This document shows positions 33,183 through 45,218 of a stretch of DNA of 64,000 nucleotides, piece by piece. Under the pieces are notes generated by a model. It had not been told where the DNA came from, did not search any database, and saw nothing but the letters and a program-made list of their open reading frames with translations. Position 1 is the stretch's first letter, and the number at the start of each line of letters is the position of its first letter. The stretch lies in the NCBI GenBank assembly GCA_963556195.1, contig OY744525.1, forward strand, positions 26,950,413 to 27,014,412, given 5' to 3'. The DNA comes from Sepiola atlantica (Eukaryota > Mollusca > Cephalopoda > Sepiida > Sepiolidae). The translations under genes were made by a program, and so were the position numbers.

Positions 33183-33925
33183 GTTTATCTGGCTAAACAA
33201 ATACGACCTTTTCTTTGATATCATAATAATAATAATAATACAAAATTAATGTTTATATTTAAATAATTACAAATATAGCAAGAAAAGTGTTCTTTATATT
33301 TTCTTAATGCATTTTATTTGTTTATTTTTATTTAGAAGTGTGTGATAGTGAAATATATTAACGATTGATATAAAAAAAACAAAAAACTTTGTAATAGTGA
33401 TTAATAATCACATAACAAGCGCTATCGCCACCTCATTAATTTCCCCAAATTACTCATAGTTCGGTTTCTGATTGCTAGATCAACTCATAACCAATTTTTA
33501 CCTTATATATTTTAGGTTAAATATTTATTCATAAAACATTTAAAATTTATTTATAAGCAAAATATAAAAGTACATTTATTAATTCTCCGTTTTATCTTCA
33601 TTTATTAATTACATAAAAATAATAAATCCATTAATGATTAGTACAGACTTTATGTACTGGCCAATAATCTAGCTTTTTTAAAATAATAAGCAGTAATGAT
33701 TGCTTCTACTCACATATTAATCTATCACAGAAACCATATAATATCAATTTCTACTACCAGTTATCAAATCAACTTTGAATCTATTTCATTTGCATCCTTA
33801 GATTAATCTAGACAGAGGTACCTTATAATAATGTTTATGCTAAAATTTCCTGCTTTCCAAATAATTAGTATTTATTGTAATTAACAATGTGATAAAATTA
33901 CTGCATTAAAATTGTATAAAGATTA
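33183..33925. other. AT-rich non-coding interval
   Basis: ATA trinucleotide run near 33222-33240. No gene recognised. Confidence 0.55.
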
Positions 33926-33929
33926 GTAT

Positions 33930-34127
33930 ATCTCCATCAATTCGCTGTTTTGATACCTCATTGCAATACAGCTTCCTATTCCGGTAGCTTCTTTCCAAGA
34001 ACTGCAGGCCTGTGGAACTTTCTTCCTGCTAAGGTCAATAAGCATCTCCTGTCTTTGCGATAATCATATTTAGTTCTTGTTAGCTCCTTACATCAAGTGA
34101 CGTCATGCCTTGTCTGGAGCGATTTCC

Positions 34128-34130
<3 letters not shown>
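33930..34130 (+). pseudogene. LINE 3' end relic
   Basis: Nucleotide match to 29230-29475 (CTTCCTATTCCGGTAGCTTC, TTCCAAGAACTGCAGG, CATGCCTTGTCTGGAGCGAT), with an internal deletion. It ends in TTTCCATA joined to an AT array in place of a poly-A tail. Confidence 0.82.

Positions 34131-34197
<67 letters not shown>
34131..34197. repeat. (AT)n microsatellite
   Basis: AT array directly at the LINE 3' end. Confidence 0.96.
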
Positions 34198-34200
<3 letters not shown>

Positions 34201-34408
34201 AGGTACAAAGTTTTAATCAAAAATCAAATAATATTAGACACATTGCCATTATTATCTATAGTGAGGATTAAAAAAAATTTTTTTTATAATTTATATTATA
34301 AGAGAGGAATAAAGAACCACGAGAAGGGGAACTAACATGAATCACTTCGTAACTTTCTCTTTTTTTTCTCTATGAGGATGTTTTTTTTGGGGGGGGGGGA
34401 CAATGCGT

Positions 34409-34410
<2 letters not shown>

Positions 34411-34460
<50 letters not shown>
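34411..34460. repeat. (AT)n microsatellite
   Basis: AT array downstream of a T8-G10 tract (34381-34400). Confidence 0.95.
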
Positions 34461-34463
<3 letters not shown>

Positions 34464-34607
34464 GTATTAAATTAAATTAAAGATAATCGATTTAGCGTTT
34501 AATAATAATCTATTGTGATAATATAAAGCTCAATATATTGAATAGAGCAATCAATTCAAGAGATGAAAGATGAGAATAAAAAATCGTAAAGATACAATAT
34601 TTATTAA

Positions 34608-34609
<2 letters not shown>

Positions 34610-34655
<46 letters not shown>

Positions 34656-34677
34656 ATTATTATTATTATTATTATTT
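34610..34677. repeat. (AT)n(ATT)n microsatellite
   Basis: AT array passing into ATT units. Sequence at 34500-34570 resembles the flank of the foldback family at 49400 (CTCAATATATTGAATAGAGC). Confidence 0.93.
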
Positions 34678-34799
34678 TCATATTGTAATAGAATCCACTT
34701 AATAATATATAAACGCTCCTAAAGGTTTAACTACAAACTTATTATTACACATATACCACTTTTAGCAGAAATGTATGTTTTTAATTCCTTTAATAGTTA

Positions 34800-35325
34800 T
34801 TGCTAGTTATTTTAGTTTTAATCTTTTTACTAACCAACTTTTATAGTAGAACGCGAGGGCTGGATATAAGTGAGAACATGAACAATTCACTCTTCAATTG
34901 CGATATCACTAACATGATTGTTATTACCATCCCAGGCATTACAGGTGAAAACAAAGTTATTTTTCGATGTAAAAAAAATGGGATGTCTGTCTGTTTTATG
35001 ACATATCAACTATTTTGGGGTGATTTAATGCAGAAACAATACATATAGAACACGATCCATTGTATGCGATTTATTGAACATAAGCGAGTTGGAAATGTTG
35101 GATTCATACTTTCACAAGGACCCTTCCTTATCAATATAGTCTTTGGATAGTTCATTGAGGAAGTATGTGGCACGTTTCTATCCTGATCACTCATCAATGC
35201 ACCTGTTCTTAAAAGAGCACTTAAATGTCCGAAATAGATCTGATAGGATTTTAATTCAGCATAAGCGATTCGATATCCACATTGCGCCCAGAATGCCAAA
35301 TATGGGAATAAATTCAATATCTTGA
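34800..35325. other. Unassigned interval with mixed-composition open frames
   Basis: Plus-strand frame 34800-35048 reads NCDITNMIVITIPGITGENK, and a 103-codon minus-strand frame spans 35006-35317. The plus frame faintly recalls the C-terminal part of PIF1-type helicases of Helitrons (NGTR-IV..V--A-I..G---G), but the key residues are missing. I do not assign a function. Confidence 0.2.
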
Positions 35326-35885
35326 CTAAAAATGATCGTCCGATAGTGGTTAAGAGCTCGTTAGAAGCGGAATAGAATTCTCTTGGTGATAGAATAAGAA
35401 AAATTCATAATATTACAATTTTTTGGCGTCTGGGCTCAAATTACCTTATTTGGCCATATTGGGGAAAAATAACTGTTTGGAGCATATTTTGGTTTAAAAT
35501 GATCGTCTGGTAGTGGTTGATGGCTCGTTAGAAGCGGAATGGAATACTCTTGGGGATAGATTAAGACACATTAAAAATAATTCAATTTTTTGGCGTCTGG
35601 GCCCAAACTACCATATTTTTTGACATAATTAAGACATGAAATGATCTTCTGATAGTGGTTGAGGTCTTGTTGGAAGCATATTAGCAAGTCGCTTCTGGTT
35701 AAAAAAGAACAAACAGAAATTTCAATTTGTTTGGTGGGGGGGGGGGGGCTGGACCCAAATTACCATATTTGGTCATTTTGGGCCAAATACACCTTTTTTG
35801 GACTTAATCTAGACATAAAATGATTTCCCGACACTGCTTAATGGCTCATTTGAAAGATATCAGCAAGTCGCTTCTAGTAAAAATG
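35325..35885. repeat. Degenerate tandem repeat, about four units of 150-180 bp
   Basis: Units start with AAAATGATCGTCTGATAGTGG-like sequence (near 35330, 35502, 35637 and 35817). They carry GGCTCGTTAGAAGCGGAATG and TTTTTTGGCGTCTGGGC with CAAATTACCATATTTGG. Later units diverge and contain a G13 tract near 35737. Confidence 0.85.
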
Positions 35886-36322
35886 ACAAAATTCAAGAAT
35901 CAATAGGGTTATCAAATATAGAGAATACATAAAGTTAAAAGTATTAACTGACAAGGTGCATATAAAAGTACAAAAGTAAAAAGTATAAAAGTTTAAATGT
36001 ATTAAGTATAAAAGTATAAATGTATGTATTGGAATTGGAATAGCTCGTTGGAAGCGTATTAACAAGGCAGACTTGCATTGTTTCTCTGTTCTTCACTTCA
36101 AATTGCGTTCATTGGACTTTGCTCAAAAGATACTGTATCGATTTTTTGGAGAAGAAAATGAAAGTCCGTAAATATACCTATAGAATAGGGACCTTTAACA
36201 AAATCTCACCCATTTCGCTTGGTTTTCGCCAAATTTTAGATAAAATTGATTGTTGATCTTATATTGTAATGATGACAATATAAGACCAACAATCAATTAA
36301 TAGATAAGCTAATTAGATAAAA
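35886..36322. other. AT-rich interval with short AAGTATAAA repeats
   Basis: Repeated AAAAGTATAAAAGT motifs at about 35965-36025 and an inverted pair TTGTTGGTCTTATATTG-like near 36250-36295. No gene seen. Confidence 0.5.
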
Positions 36323-36441
36323 TTAAACACATGCATATCAACTTAATTATTGATAACCGTAAAGTGTGGGGGGGGGGGCCCAAGTCAAAAAGTGAGGGGG
36401 CTCTAGCCCAACTGCCCTCCCCCCCCCCGGTGCCGCCGTCC
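36323..36441. mobile_element. Short hAT-like MITE, copy C (5'-truncated)
   Basis: Matches copies A, B and D from TTAAACACATGCATATCAAC to GGTGCCGCCGTCC. The left terminal repeat and G-rich tract are missing. Confidence 0.85.
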
Positions 36442-36682
36442 ATGTATATATTAATGTTGTATTCTGGTGACCTTAAAAAAACAAACAATACCCCACCCCT
36501 TGAAGACAGCAGAAATCAAGAGATCAAGAGTTTGAAAGCGACATGAAGAGTAAAACGTAAATGAAGGGCCAAAACGGAAGTGATGAACCATGTGATCGAT
36601 TCGTATACTTTAAAAAGAATTTATTAGAAGCTGAAAGAGATGAACATGTGAAATGTTGTCTTAAAAATAGCCAATAGTAAGC

Positions 36683-36686
<4 letters not shown>

Positions 36687-36733
<47 letters not shown>
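36687..36733. repeat. (TC)n microsatellite
   Basis: CT dinucleotide array of about 46 bases. Confidence 0.96.
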
Positions 36734-36739
<6 letters not shown>

Positions 36740-38490
36740 CAAAGCTTGTGCCTAAGGTATAATAAAGATCTATATATTTTTGGGGTAAATGTCTTTGAGT
36801 TATTCAATTTAGGAACCAACACACCAGCAACAGACATACAAACCCATGGAGAATCGCCACCTGAGGTGCCCTGTCCAGCAGAGAATAATCAACAACCGGC
36901 CAGAAGAAGTCTTCATTCTTCATCTTTTCTGCTGATCAAGAAAATCTTCACATCAAACTCCTGAATAAGAACTGAGACGGTATAGAACATTATACATCTG
37001 TACATCTATATCTGTATACCCGAGTAAAGTACATCAACTGTTAGGTCTTTAGCGTAACGATGAGAAAAAAAAAATTTACCTCACAAATATTTTTAAACAT
37101 GTGCTCATTGGGATACAGCTGAAACAAAAGCCAATAAAATGCACAAAACTTTAATTTAAAAGTTATTACTTTATAGATTATATTGTATTGATTTTTATAT
37201 TTTTTTTATAGAATGTTACTTCTGTGTTCAAAATTAAATATGAACAGATTAAAAGATATTTTGACAATTTCTTTGATCACTTTTCGTTCAAAACAATAAA
37301 AATATTGAAAGTTCTAACAACTTTATTTCGTTTCCTTAAAATTGTTATTGAATTGTTATTTGGGATTCTTTAAAAGGAATGAACGTATAAGTAAATCTTA
37401 GCATTTTATATAATGCCATAGGTAATTCAAGAAAATAGATTTTGTATTTATTATTATTTTTGATCAAATCTAAATTAATTTAAAACTTCAATTGAGAGAC
37501 AAACTCCAATATACTCTTAATTTAATTTAATCTATTTTATAAAGAAAAGTCGTAATTCTGTGTGTGCGTGTGTGTCCGCCTAAAAGTCGGAAACAACACA
37601 AGATACACTTATAAACCTTACATCATAGGATTCAATATAATTTCGGCCTGATTATGATAAAATAATATTGTAATATTCATCCCCTTAGGATCACCAGGGA
37701 CAAAATAAGTGCGGGAGGGGGGGGGGGGGGGGTTACTTAAAAAAAATTATTCTTGATAATTGTTTCAAAAACAAAAATGTGAGAACTACAGGACAAAATA
37801 GGGGATGGGAGCGAAGGTGTTCCCTATTTTGTCCTTTAGTCCTCACAAACCATGAGCGATGTTTTCGACGAACAGGGAAGAATTGCTGTTTTCTGAGTTG
37901 GCTGTTGTTTTGAGCGGGTGATATGGGGAGATTTTCAATCTTCTCATAATATTCATCATCATTCAATCTATCCATCTCATTAACTCTTATTTTCGAATAG
38001 TTTTTTAGCCTTCGTCACTCAGTAGTAAAAAATGATTAAAAAAAAAATAGTTCCTTCTGAAATCAGTTGATGTGGTTCCCAGGCGGCTTGAGAAGCTGAT
38101 GGCAAATGCTGGCGTCCATACTGAATTCTAAATAAAACCCCATGCTATACATTCTCTTATCATATTCATTTCTTGTAAGAATCATATTTCAGTAATAAAT
38201 TACAGCACTTAATAATCGGAAGCTACTTTCCAATCACCCTGTATAATGAAATTTTAACTGATAAAAAAACACTGAATCCTTTAGTTTTTGTGTGAACAAT
38301 ATTTTACATAGTGACGAAGTTTTCAATATTAGCAATAAAAAATCATTCATCTTAACGATTAAATTTTAGTCTTCTGTATAAAAAAATTCCAAAGTTCTAT
38401 TTTTGATTATCATTTTAAATAATGAAAATAAAAGTCGTGCTTATTTTGCTCCACTTTTATTATGTGTACTCACTAGGAGTTCTCACACAG
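36734..38490. other. Mostly AT-rich non-coding interval
   Basis: A TCTATTTTATAAAGAAAAGT segment near 37531 with TGTGTGTGCG and TCCGCC following may be a Helitron-type 5' end. A G19 run lies at 37713-37732. The inverted pair GGACAAAATAGGG/CCCTATTTTGTCC lies at 37790-37835. No gene recognised. Confidence 0.4.
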
Positions 38491-38499
38491 GTCATCATC

Positions 38500-38765
38500 A
38501 GAAATTGCTTGCTGATAATAACCAGTGTTTCCTGGAGTCTTGGTGACAGCAAGTCTCCCCAGATTTCCAGTGCGCTCCACATCTTTCGATAACCTTTGCA
38601 AAAGACTTTGCGTTATCGCAACAGTCGATTACCATTGATTTCTCACTGGCAACGACCATTGGCCTTCATTGGAATTTGGGTGGCAATAAGCCTCCCCAAA
38701 GTCCCAGTACACTTCGCACTCGGTGGTCTGGTTAGTGCTCTACCTCCTCGGTCTTTCCATCCTCC
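38500..38765. repeat. Two diverged tandem units of about 160 bp
   Basis: TGGTGACAGCAAGTCTCCCC near 38539 and GGGTGGCAATAAGCCTCCCC near 38677 head similar blocks (CCAGTGCGCTCCAC / CCAGTACACTTCGCAC). The function is unknown; it could be LINE 3' UTR sequence. Confidence 0.5.
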
Positions 38766-38829
38766 TTGACCCTTCACAACTATTTTGTGTAATATCAGCT
38801 GAAGCTCATACCTTTTTTTTTGGGGGGGG

Positions 38830-40295
38830 GGTGTACAGTTTATAGGATTTCTTGCAGTTTCAGTTCCCTTGGGTTCATGTGGTGTTCTTTCCATCTTTTT
38901 GTTTTACTTTTGTTGCAGTTTGCATATGGCTGGTTAGTGTTTGTAGTTTATGCTGGTTGGTTTCCGCATTCGAGGATTTCAGCTGTTTTCATCATTGCCG
39001 TCCACTGTATAGTCTCAGTCTTCTCTTGATTCCAATTTCTTCTAGTCTTTTTTCCAGGTTTTTCGGGACTGTTCCTAGTGCTCCTTCAATTATTGGTATT
39101 ATATTGACTTTCTTCATGTTCTATATTTCTTTCAGTTCTCTGGCAAGTTCCGTGTATTTGCTTTGTTTTTCCACCTATTTGATATTTACCCTGTTGTCTG
39201 GTGGAACGGCAAAATCTACAATTTGGCAGTTTCTTACCTTCTTATTAATCATTATGACGTCCAGTCTTATTGCTTGGATGAATTTATCTGTTTGTACCTC
39301 TATGTCCCAAAGAATTTTGTGATTTTCGTTTCCGGTATTGTTTCCAGTTTGTGTCTGTACCATTTGTCTGTATGTTCAAAATGCAGTCGTTTGCATAGTT
39401 CCCAGTGTACTGCTTTTCTCACGCTGTTGTGTCAGTTCTTGTATTCTTTTGGGGTTAGTTTTCTGCATTCACTTATTATGTAGTTTACCGTTTCGTCTCT
39501 TTGTCCACAGAGTCTACATTTACTGTTTTCCTGGGTTTTATCTATTTTAACTTTAATGTTGTTTGTCCTAATCGCATTGCTCTGTGCAGTAAAGATTCCG
39601 TTTCTCTGTTCATGTGTCCTTTTCTTAGCCATGCCCAGCTATTTTTGTTGATTTCTTCTCTTGTCAGTCTTATGAAGCATCCATGTAGTTGTTTTTCTTC
39701 CCACTTTTCTTTTCTTGTCTTTTTGTTTCTGGTTTTGGTGCTTCCTGAGTTGTTCATTGGGATGGTATCTCTTGCTGTGTTGATCAGTCTTTCTGTGTTC
39801 TGGGTTATGTATTTCTCCAGCTCTTTTTTATGTCTTCCACACAGTCTTCTATACTTACTAGTCCTCTTCTCCCTTCGTTTCTTTTCATATAGAGTCTATC
39901 TGTATCGTCTTTTGGGTGTAGTGCGTTGTGCATGGTCATTAATTTTCTAGTCCTCTGGTCAAGGTGCCTGAGTTTTTCTTTAGTTCAGTCTATGAATGGC
40001 CCAGAGTATTTTATTGGGTATACTGCCCAGGTGTTTCTCCCTTTTACTAGATTTCTGCTATATAATTTCCTTTCTAAGAGTTTCCTTGTTCTTCACAAAT
40101 ATTCTTTTCCAATCTTCTCTTTCATTTTTGTAGATTTAATCGTGTTTGCTTCCAGAACTCCCAAATATTTGTAGGTATCATATTCACCAACCACCCTTAT
40201 CTCCTCTTGGTTGGGCAGTTCCATGCCTTCTGCTGTCTCCAGTTTTCCCATTTTCATCTCTAGCAGTGCACACTTTTCCATTTCGAATTTCATCA
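38830..40295 (-). pseudogene. LINE with CCHC knuckle and restriction-like endonuclease C terminus
   Basis: Read from 40295 downward: EKCALLEMKMGKLETAEG, GVELPNQEE-like, YDTYKYLGVLEANTI (the region after the RT palm), then WAWLRKGHMNRETESLL, KIDKTQENSKCRLCGQRDET and EVQTDKFIQAIRLDVIMINK with NCQIVDFAVP. CRLC...YIISEC is the CCHC zinc knuckle with its His changed to Tyr. LDVIMI..IVDFAVP is the D...D core of the PD-(D/E)XK restriction-like endonuclease of R2/R4/NeSL-type LINEs. Frameshifts occur near 39160, 39430 and 39900. The 5' end is truncated at the microsatellite. Confidence 0.85.
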
Positions 40296-40298
40296 TCA

Positions 40299-40329
<31 letters not shown>

Positions 40330-40336
40330 GATGATT

Positions 40337-40404
<68 letters not shown>

Positions 40405-40411
40405 TATTATG

Positions 40412-40456
<45 letters not shown>

Positions 40457-40477
40457 TTTTTTTTTTTTTTTTTTTTT
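40296..40477. repeat. (ATT)n(ATG)n microsatellite with T-run
   Basis: ATT units, then about 20 ATG units, then ATT units, ending in a run of about 22 T. It adjoins the 5'-truncation point of the LINE. Confidence 0.96.
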
Positions 40478-40479
40478 TA

Positions 40480-42325
40480 TATATAACCATTTCTCCTCTC
40501 CCCTCCGTATGTGTGTGTGGCTTCCACGTGTACTACTTATGACGAATGCACCTCTTTGTTGCAGTCTCTCTTACCAGCCTCGATAGCCAGCAGATAAGAC
40601 CTAGTCGACTGGACCGGTAAGTTACCTGTTCTTACTCTCTGTTGTGTTTAATGTGCACTCTCTGAGTTTGGCGAATGGTTTCCGCTCTACTGACGGAGAC
40701 TAAAGATGGTTAAAGTATCCTAATTAATCGGTCCTGGCTTTGCTACATTTTGTTGGTTTGTTCCAAAGTCAGGATTTCATATCTGTTTCATGAGAATGCA
40801 TGGAACGCAGCAAGGAAAGAAAAAAGATCACGAGAATATTCTTGATATAAAAATAAGAATATATTATTGAAAAACAGAAGAAGATGGAGGTACAAGCACA
40901 ATAATGTTCGTTGGATATACAGGGTTAATATCTCGGACTTGGACTGCCACTTTCTATTATTTTTCGTCGTACTAATAGAATTAATCTTAGACTCAAAGTC
41001 ACGTCAGTCTACAACAAAATCTTTGGACTTCCAACAATCTCTGTCCTTCCCACTCTGGTCTTCTCTGTTTTCTCTTAAAAAGAATGATTTTATTTTGTTT
41101 ATATATGAAAGAACGGATCATTGGCATTGCCCGGTCAAAAAACATCTTTTATATGTAGTATTTTCTCATTGGCTCCACTCATCTATTATTCACCTCTTCT
41201 CTTTCTCAGTGACGGATGCATCTTCCTCTCACATGACTAGGGTATATGTTCCGACTTCATGTAGCTTTTACAATTTACAGATGTCGGTTAGTTGTCAACT
41301 CTTAGCTACCAACATGCTCGTTTGTAAAAAAAACAAAACAAAAGCCGACTTGACCTTGTTAACCTCATGACCCATCTCGTCACATCGCAGATTTAATATT
41401 GTCAAAATAAACAATCGTTCTATTCCTGAAATAACAATTTCAATCTTTTACTAATACTAGTGACCTCTAAATTCCGTAGCCCTTTTTTTCTCTGGCAATC
41501 CACTCTCCCACATATTAACTAACACATTAAAAATATAAACTTCTCTTGTGACATAAGAATAAATTCTAAAATGTTCGAATATTTATTAATTTTAAATAAT
41601 TTTAACATTTTTTAGAAGGTTTTCAAATTTTTCACATAATTAGAGAAAAATATACATATGTAAAAAACAAAACAAAAACAAATATGTAATAATCTCGTAT
41701 TTATTCCTTTTTTTTTTCATGAAATAAACCATGACACTTTTTTATTTCAGCTCTTTTACACAAAAATAAAAATTAATTATATTTTTCTATTGCATTATCT
41801 TTAAGTAAATTGAAAAAATAAATCTTTTACTCTTTCTATCAGAGATTTTAAAGTAAATTTAAAATGGGAAGGGAGTAAAAATGAAACAAAGGTTCTATAG
41901 ATATAATAATTTTCTTTTTATATTAAAAAAAAAAGTTTGTAGAAAAATAAATACAATCGAGTAATTATTTGTAGAATTTTGCACTTCTTTTTCTCACAAA
42001 GACTGTATTTACAAAATTCAAAATTTTAAAATAGATTTAAAAAAATAATTTTCATATGAGATTTTTTCAGTTCTTCTTGATAATACAGCTCAAATGAGGT
42101 TGAATTATTTTTATTTTATGTGTTCTTAACTCTATTTTTTGTTGGGGGATTAAAAAGGGGAATATTTTGGTCATACCTACACAATATATGTATGTATATG
42201 TATTTTATTTTAGATCACTTTGAATCTTTATTTTTATAAAAGATTTTGTTTTAATCTGCCTGCTGAAAGAAATGGATCCAATCAAAACAAGCCGCGTGTA
42301 TGTGGTCCCCCTCTGTATGTGACTC
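40480..42325. other. Non-coding interval
   Basis: The 167-codon frame at 40867-41370 is Ser/Leu/Phe-rich with no motif and is not supported as a gene. The rest is AT-rich. Confidence 0.5.
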
Positions 42326-42329
42326 GATG

Positions 42330-42890
42330 TGGCGAGTGTAAAATGCAATAAATTTGGGCAATTTGGGGCATTTTTGACCCCCCTTTGACCCTCTGGGGGC
42401 GCGAACCAGAATTTTTCTGAGGTCAAGGATGCTCATTTTATATCCAGAACAATTGCCTCTACATTTTGGCCAAGTTTTAAAAAAATTCAATGGATGGATC
42501 AAACGTTATGGGAGAAAAGGGTCATTTTTTGCCATTTTGGGGGCTTTTGACCCCCTGGGGGCGCGAACCAGATATTTTCCAAGGTCAGCGATACGTATTT
42601 TCTATTAGAAACAATTGCCTCCACATTTTGGCCAAGTTTCAGAGAAATTGAATGGATGGATGAAAAGTTATGGGGCAAAAAATGTCATTTTTTGCCATTC
42701 CGGGGCCTTTTGACTCCTTGGGGGCTAACCAGATTTTTTTTCAAAAATCGGAGAATGTCACTTTCTAACCTGACCAAAGTTACAACTTCATGCAAAATTT
42801 CAGAAAAATTCAATGGATGGTTGCGGAGAAAAATCCGGACGGATGGACGGACGGACATGCCTCAAAACATAAGTCCTCCAATTTTATAAA
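42330..42890. repeat. Degenerate tandem module of about 165 bp ending in GGACGGAC repeats
   Basis: Three units contain TGACCCCCTGGGGGCGCGAA or a variant (near 42376, 42551 and 42712), followed by ACAATTGCCTCCACATTTTG and CCAAGTTTCAGAGAAATTGA. The block ends GGACGGATGGACGGACGGAC then ATGCCTC. This type of sequence is widespread in marine invertebrate genomes. The CCCCCTGGGGG palindrome can form a stem. Confidence 0.85.
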
Positions 42891-43198
42891 TCAGGGGACC
42901 AATTAATAATGGCTGTTCCAAACAATGTCTAAATGTTTGCATAAGGTTGCTTCTATCTAAACCGAATATTTTATTTCTTCTTTTTTTTTCTTCTCGCTTT
43001 GTATATCTGTATTTCTTGTATTTGGTTGAACATACAGAATAAAAAAATATGTTTGCTTTTTTTGTATTATTGCTATGAAAATGCGTATCTATCTATTACC
43101 ACTAATATTTACACATTCGCATGCATGACTTAACAACTTCTTCAGTCGCATTGATTGTTGTTTTTTACTTTATTTTCTTTGTGACAACAAACGTAAAA
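42891..43198. other. AT-rich interval
   Basis: No feature recognised. Confidence 0.5.
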
Positions 43199-43393
43199 CA
43201 GGGCCGGCGGAACAGTTATGAAAGTGGGGGGGGGGGGGCTTCTCCTAAAAAGTGTGTGTGGGGGGGGGGCGGTTAAACACATGCATATCAACTTAATTAT
43301 TGATGACCATAAAGTGTGTGTGGCGGGCCCCAAGTCAAAAAGTGAGGGGGCTTCAGTCCCCCTGCCCCCCCCCCCCCTCCGGTGCCGCCGTCC
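43199..43393. mobile_element. Short hAT-like MITE, copy D, with 7/8 target duplication
   Basis: CAGGGCCGGCGGAACAG at the left, GGTGCCGCCGTCC at the right. Flanks ACGTAAAA (43191-43198) and ATGTAAAA (43394-43401) differ at one base, supporting the 8-bp duplication seen at copy B. Confidence 0.92.
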
Positions 43394-43401
43394 ATGTAAA
43401 A

Positions 43402-44138
43402 TATGACAATTAATTATTTTTAATTACAGTTTTTTATCTCTCTCTCTTTTTTCTTTTGATAAAATCTATTTTTTTTATATAATAAAAGTGAAATTTAATC
43501 TTTCTATCGATATTACATTTAAAAAAATAGAAACGAATAGTAAACAAACAGAGACACTTGCTGTCATTTATTGTTACTTTTAAGGCGATGTGACGTCATT
43601 CAGCTTGCTTCTGATGGAACATACAAACTTACAAGTTACAGATTTATAAAGGATGTATAATTTAACAGCAATGAACACTATTATCAGTTCATATTTAAAC
43701 AAAAATAAGCCGTGGATTATTAATTATGGAAATCTTATTAATCTACTAATCGTCTTTATTTGTTCTTAATTAGTAACAAGATTAGCCCATTATCTCAACA
43801 TCTTATGTTTTCAGGTAAGTAATATCACATATGATTTATATTGAAAACTTTCTGATCTGATTTATTATTCATATAGTTATTTTTGATAAGTTGTGCTCCT
43901 ATCGTACCACCAAATGTGGCCCTATATGCTGCGGAAGTCGCTCAGGATCGTAACATGGGTGACTTGGCACTAAATGTACTGCAATGTTACAAGAATCGTC
44001 TACGTTCCGACTGGTTGTTTTGTTAATCGTTCTATGCTCACACTGTGTTTAAAAGATCCATAGAATGTTGGTGTTGACAGTAACTTGGGTAAGTGGTTAA
44101 TTCTGTTAGCAACCCCAAAACAAGAAAAACTCACTATG
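43402..44138. other. Non-coding interval
   Basis: No gene recognised before the LTR element; AT-rich with a short (TC)n tract at 43438-43448. Confidence 0.5.
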
Positions 44139-44143
44139 AATAA

Positions 44144-44398
44144 TGTAGGGAAACGCGGGACTTACCTAACTAGCATGTGTGCATAGTTCAATGGGTCGGT
44201 CGTGGAAGTAAATGAATGAAGAAGAAAGAAACAAAAATGGCTGCCTTGTCTCTTTATATGCCTGCAATGTGACCACCTGATATGTAAATGAGATGCTCCT
44301 GGTTGGAGATAAAAGAGGGTTGATTTGTTGTTTTGGACGTTCACTTGGAAGTTGGAATTCAAAGAGATAAGTGAGATATACAGAGGTTGGAAGTTATA
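44144..44398 (+). repeat. 5' LTR
   Basis: Starts TGTAGGGAAACGCGGGAC and ends GTTGGAAGTTATA. Contains an octamer-like ATATGTAAATGAG and TTTATATGCC/GATAAAAGAGG TATA-like sequences that may serve as promoter. A tRNA primer-binding site is not obvious in the 43-nt leader that follows. Confidence 0.95.
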
Positions 44399-44441
44399 AG
44401 CTATCTCGGCTCTTGGTGTGCGGTGACTCGAAAGGCAGAAA

Positions 44442-45218
44442 ATGGACAAATTCGATTTTCGCTTGATACCTGAGTTTGATGGATCTACCACAGGACCGTC
44501 TGTTGTTGAATGGGTTGAAAAGGCTGAGAAGATCTGTACACTGTGCAGAATTAAAGAACCAGCCACAGTCATTCCTCTGAGGTTAATCGGAGGGGCCTAT
44601 GCAGTCTACCAGCAACTCGGGGATGAACCAGACTGGGATACAATCAAACATGGCCTGTATACAGCATTTGGTACAGATCCGTTTGTTGCATGGCAACAGT
44701 TTACGAGCCGGCGACTTCAGGCCAAGGAAATGGTTGACGTGTACCTAGCTGACCTACGAAAGTTGTCGGTACCATTTGGTGGAGTCAGCGATAAGATATT
44801 AAGATGTGCATTTTTAATAGGCTTACCTGAGGAGGTCAGCAGACTGTTGCGGACATCGTCACGAATTGATGAATTGACAACGGACGAGTTATTAGCCCGA
44901 GCTCGAAACATCTGCAAGGAACATGAGCCAATTGCAGCAGCAACTAGTATTCAACATGCAGCAGTCAAACCACATGGAGGCAAGGTAGATTCTCTCCCAG
45001 ATAGTAATAAGCGTGTAGGCCCAGTGTGCTATAAATGTGGGGAAATCAATCATTTTGCTAAGGAGTGCCGAAGTGATAGGAGGTGTGTATATCCACGAGC
45101 ACAGAGAATGGTACAGTGCTATCGCTGCAATAAGTTTGGGCACATATCTCGCAACTGTTCGGGAAACGAGGTTGGGGGCAAGGTACTATCGCCACCCTTG
45201 CCCCTTGCCAACCAATAA
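44442..45218 (+). CDS. gag: Gag polyprotein of the Ty3/Gypsy element
   Basis: A 258-codon intact frame beginning MDKFDFRLIPEFDGS, 43 bp after the LTR. Residues about 1-165 form the capsid-like domain typical of Ty3/Gypsy Gag (VVEWVEKAEKIC, DPFVAWQQFTSRRLQAKE, IRCAFLIGLPEEV-like). Two CCHC zinc knuckles follow near residues 197-240: CYKCGEINHFAKEC and CYRCNKFGHISRNC, both complete. It would assemble particles and bind the RNA. The pol frame overlaps in the -1 frame near its end, so a ribosomal frameshift is likely needed. No stop or frameshift damages it. Confidence 0.93.
   Translation: MDKFDFRLIPEFDGSTTGPSVVEWVEKAEKICTLCRIKEPATVIPLRLIGGAYAVYQQLGDEPDWDTIKHGLYTAFGTDPFVAWQQFTSRRLQAKEMVDVYLADLRKLSVPFGGVSDKILRCAFLIGLPEEVSRLLRTSSRIDELTTDELLARARNICKEHEPIAAATSIQHAAVKPHGGKVDSLPDSNKRVGPVCYKCGEINHFAKECRSDRRCVYPRAQRMVQCYRCNKFGHISRNCSGNEVGGKVLSPPLPLANQ

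Noticed and set aside
38820..39550. Plus-strand frames of 149-156 codons, Ser/Phe/Leu-rich
   Set aside because: Antisense shadows of the minus-strand LINE coding sequence.
40867..41370. 167-codon open frame
   Set aside because: Low-information Ser/Leu/Phe/His composition, no motif, no neighbouring gene features.
44399..44441. tRNA primer-binding site of the Gypsy element
   Set aside because: No TGG-starting 18-mer directly after the LTR fits a tRNA 3' end; left unassigned.
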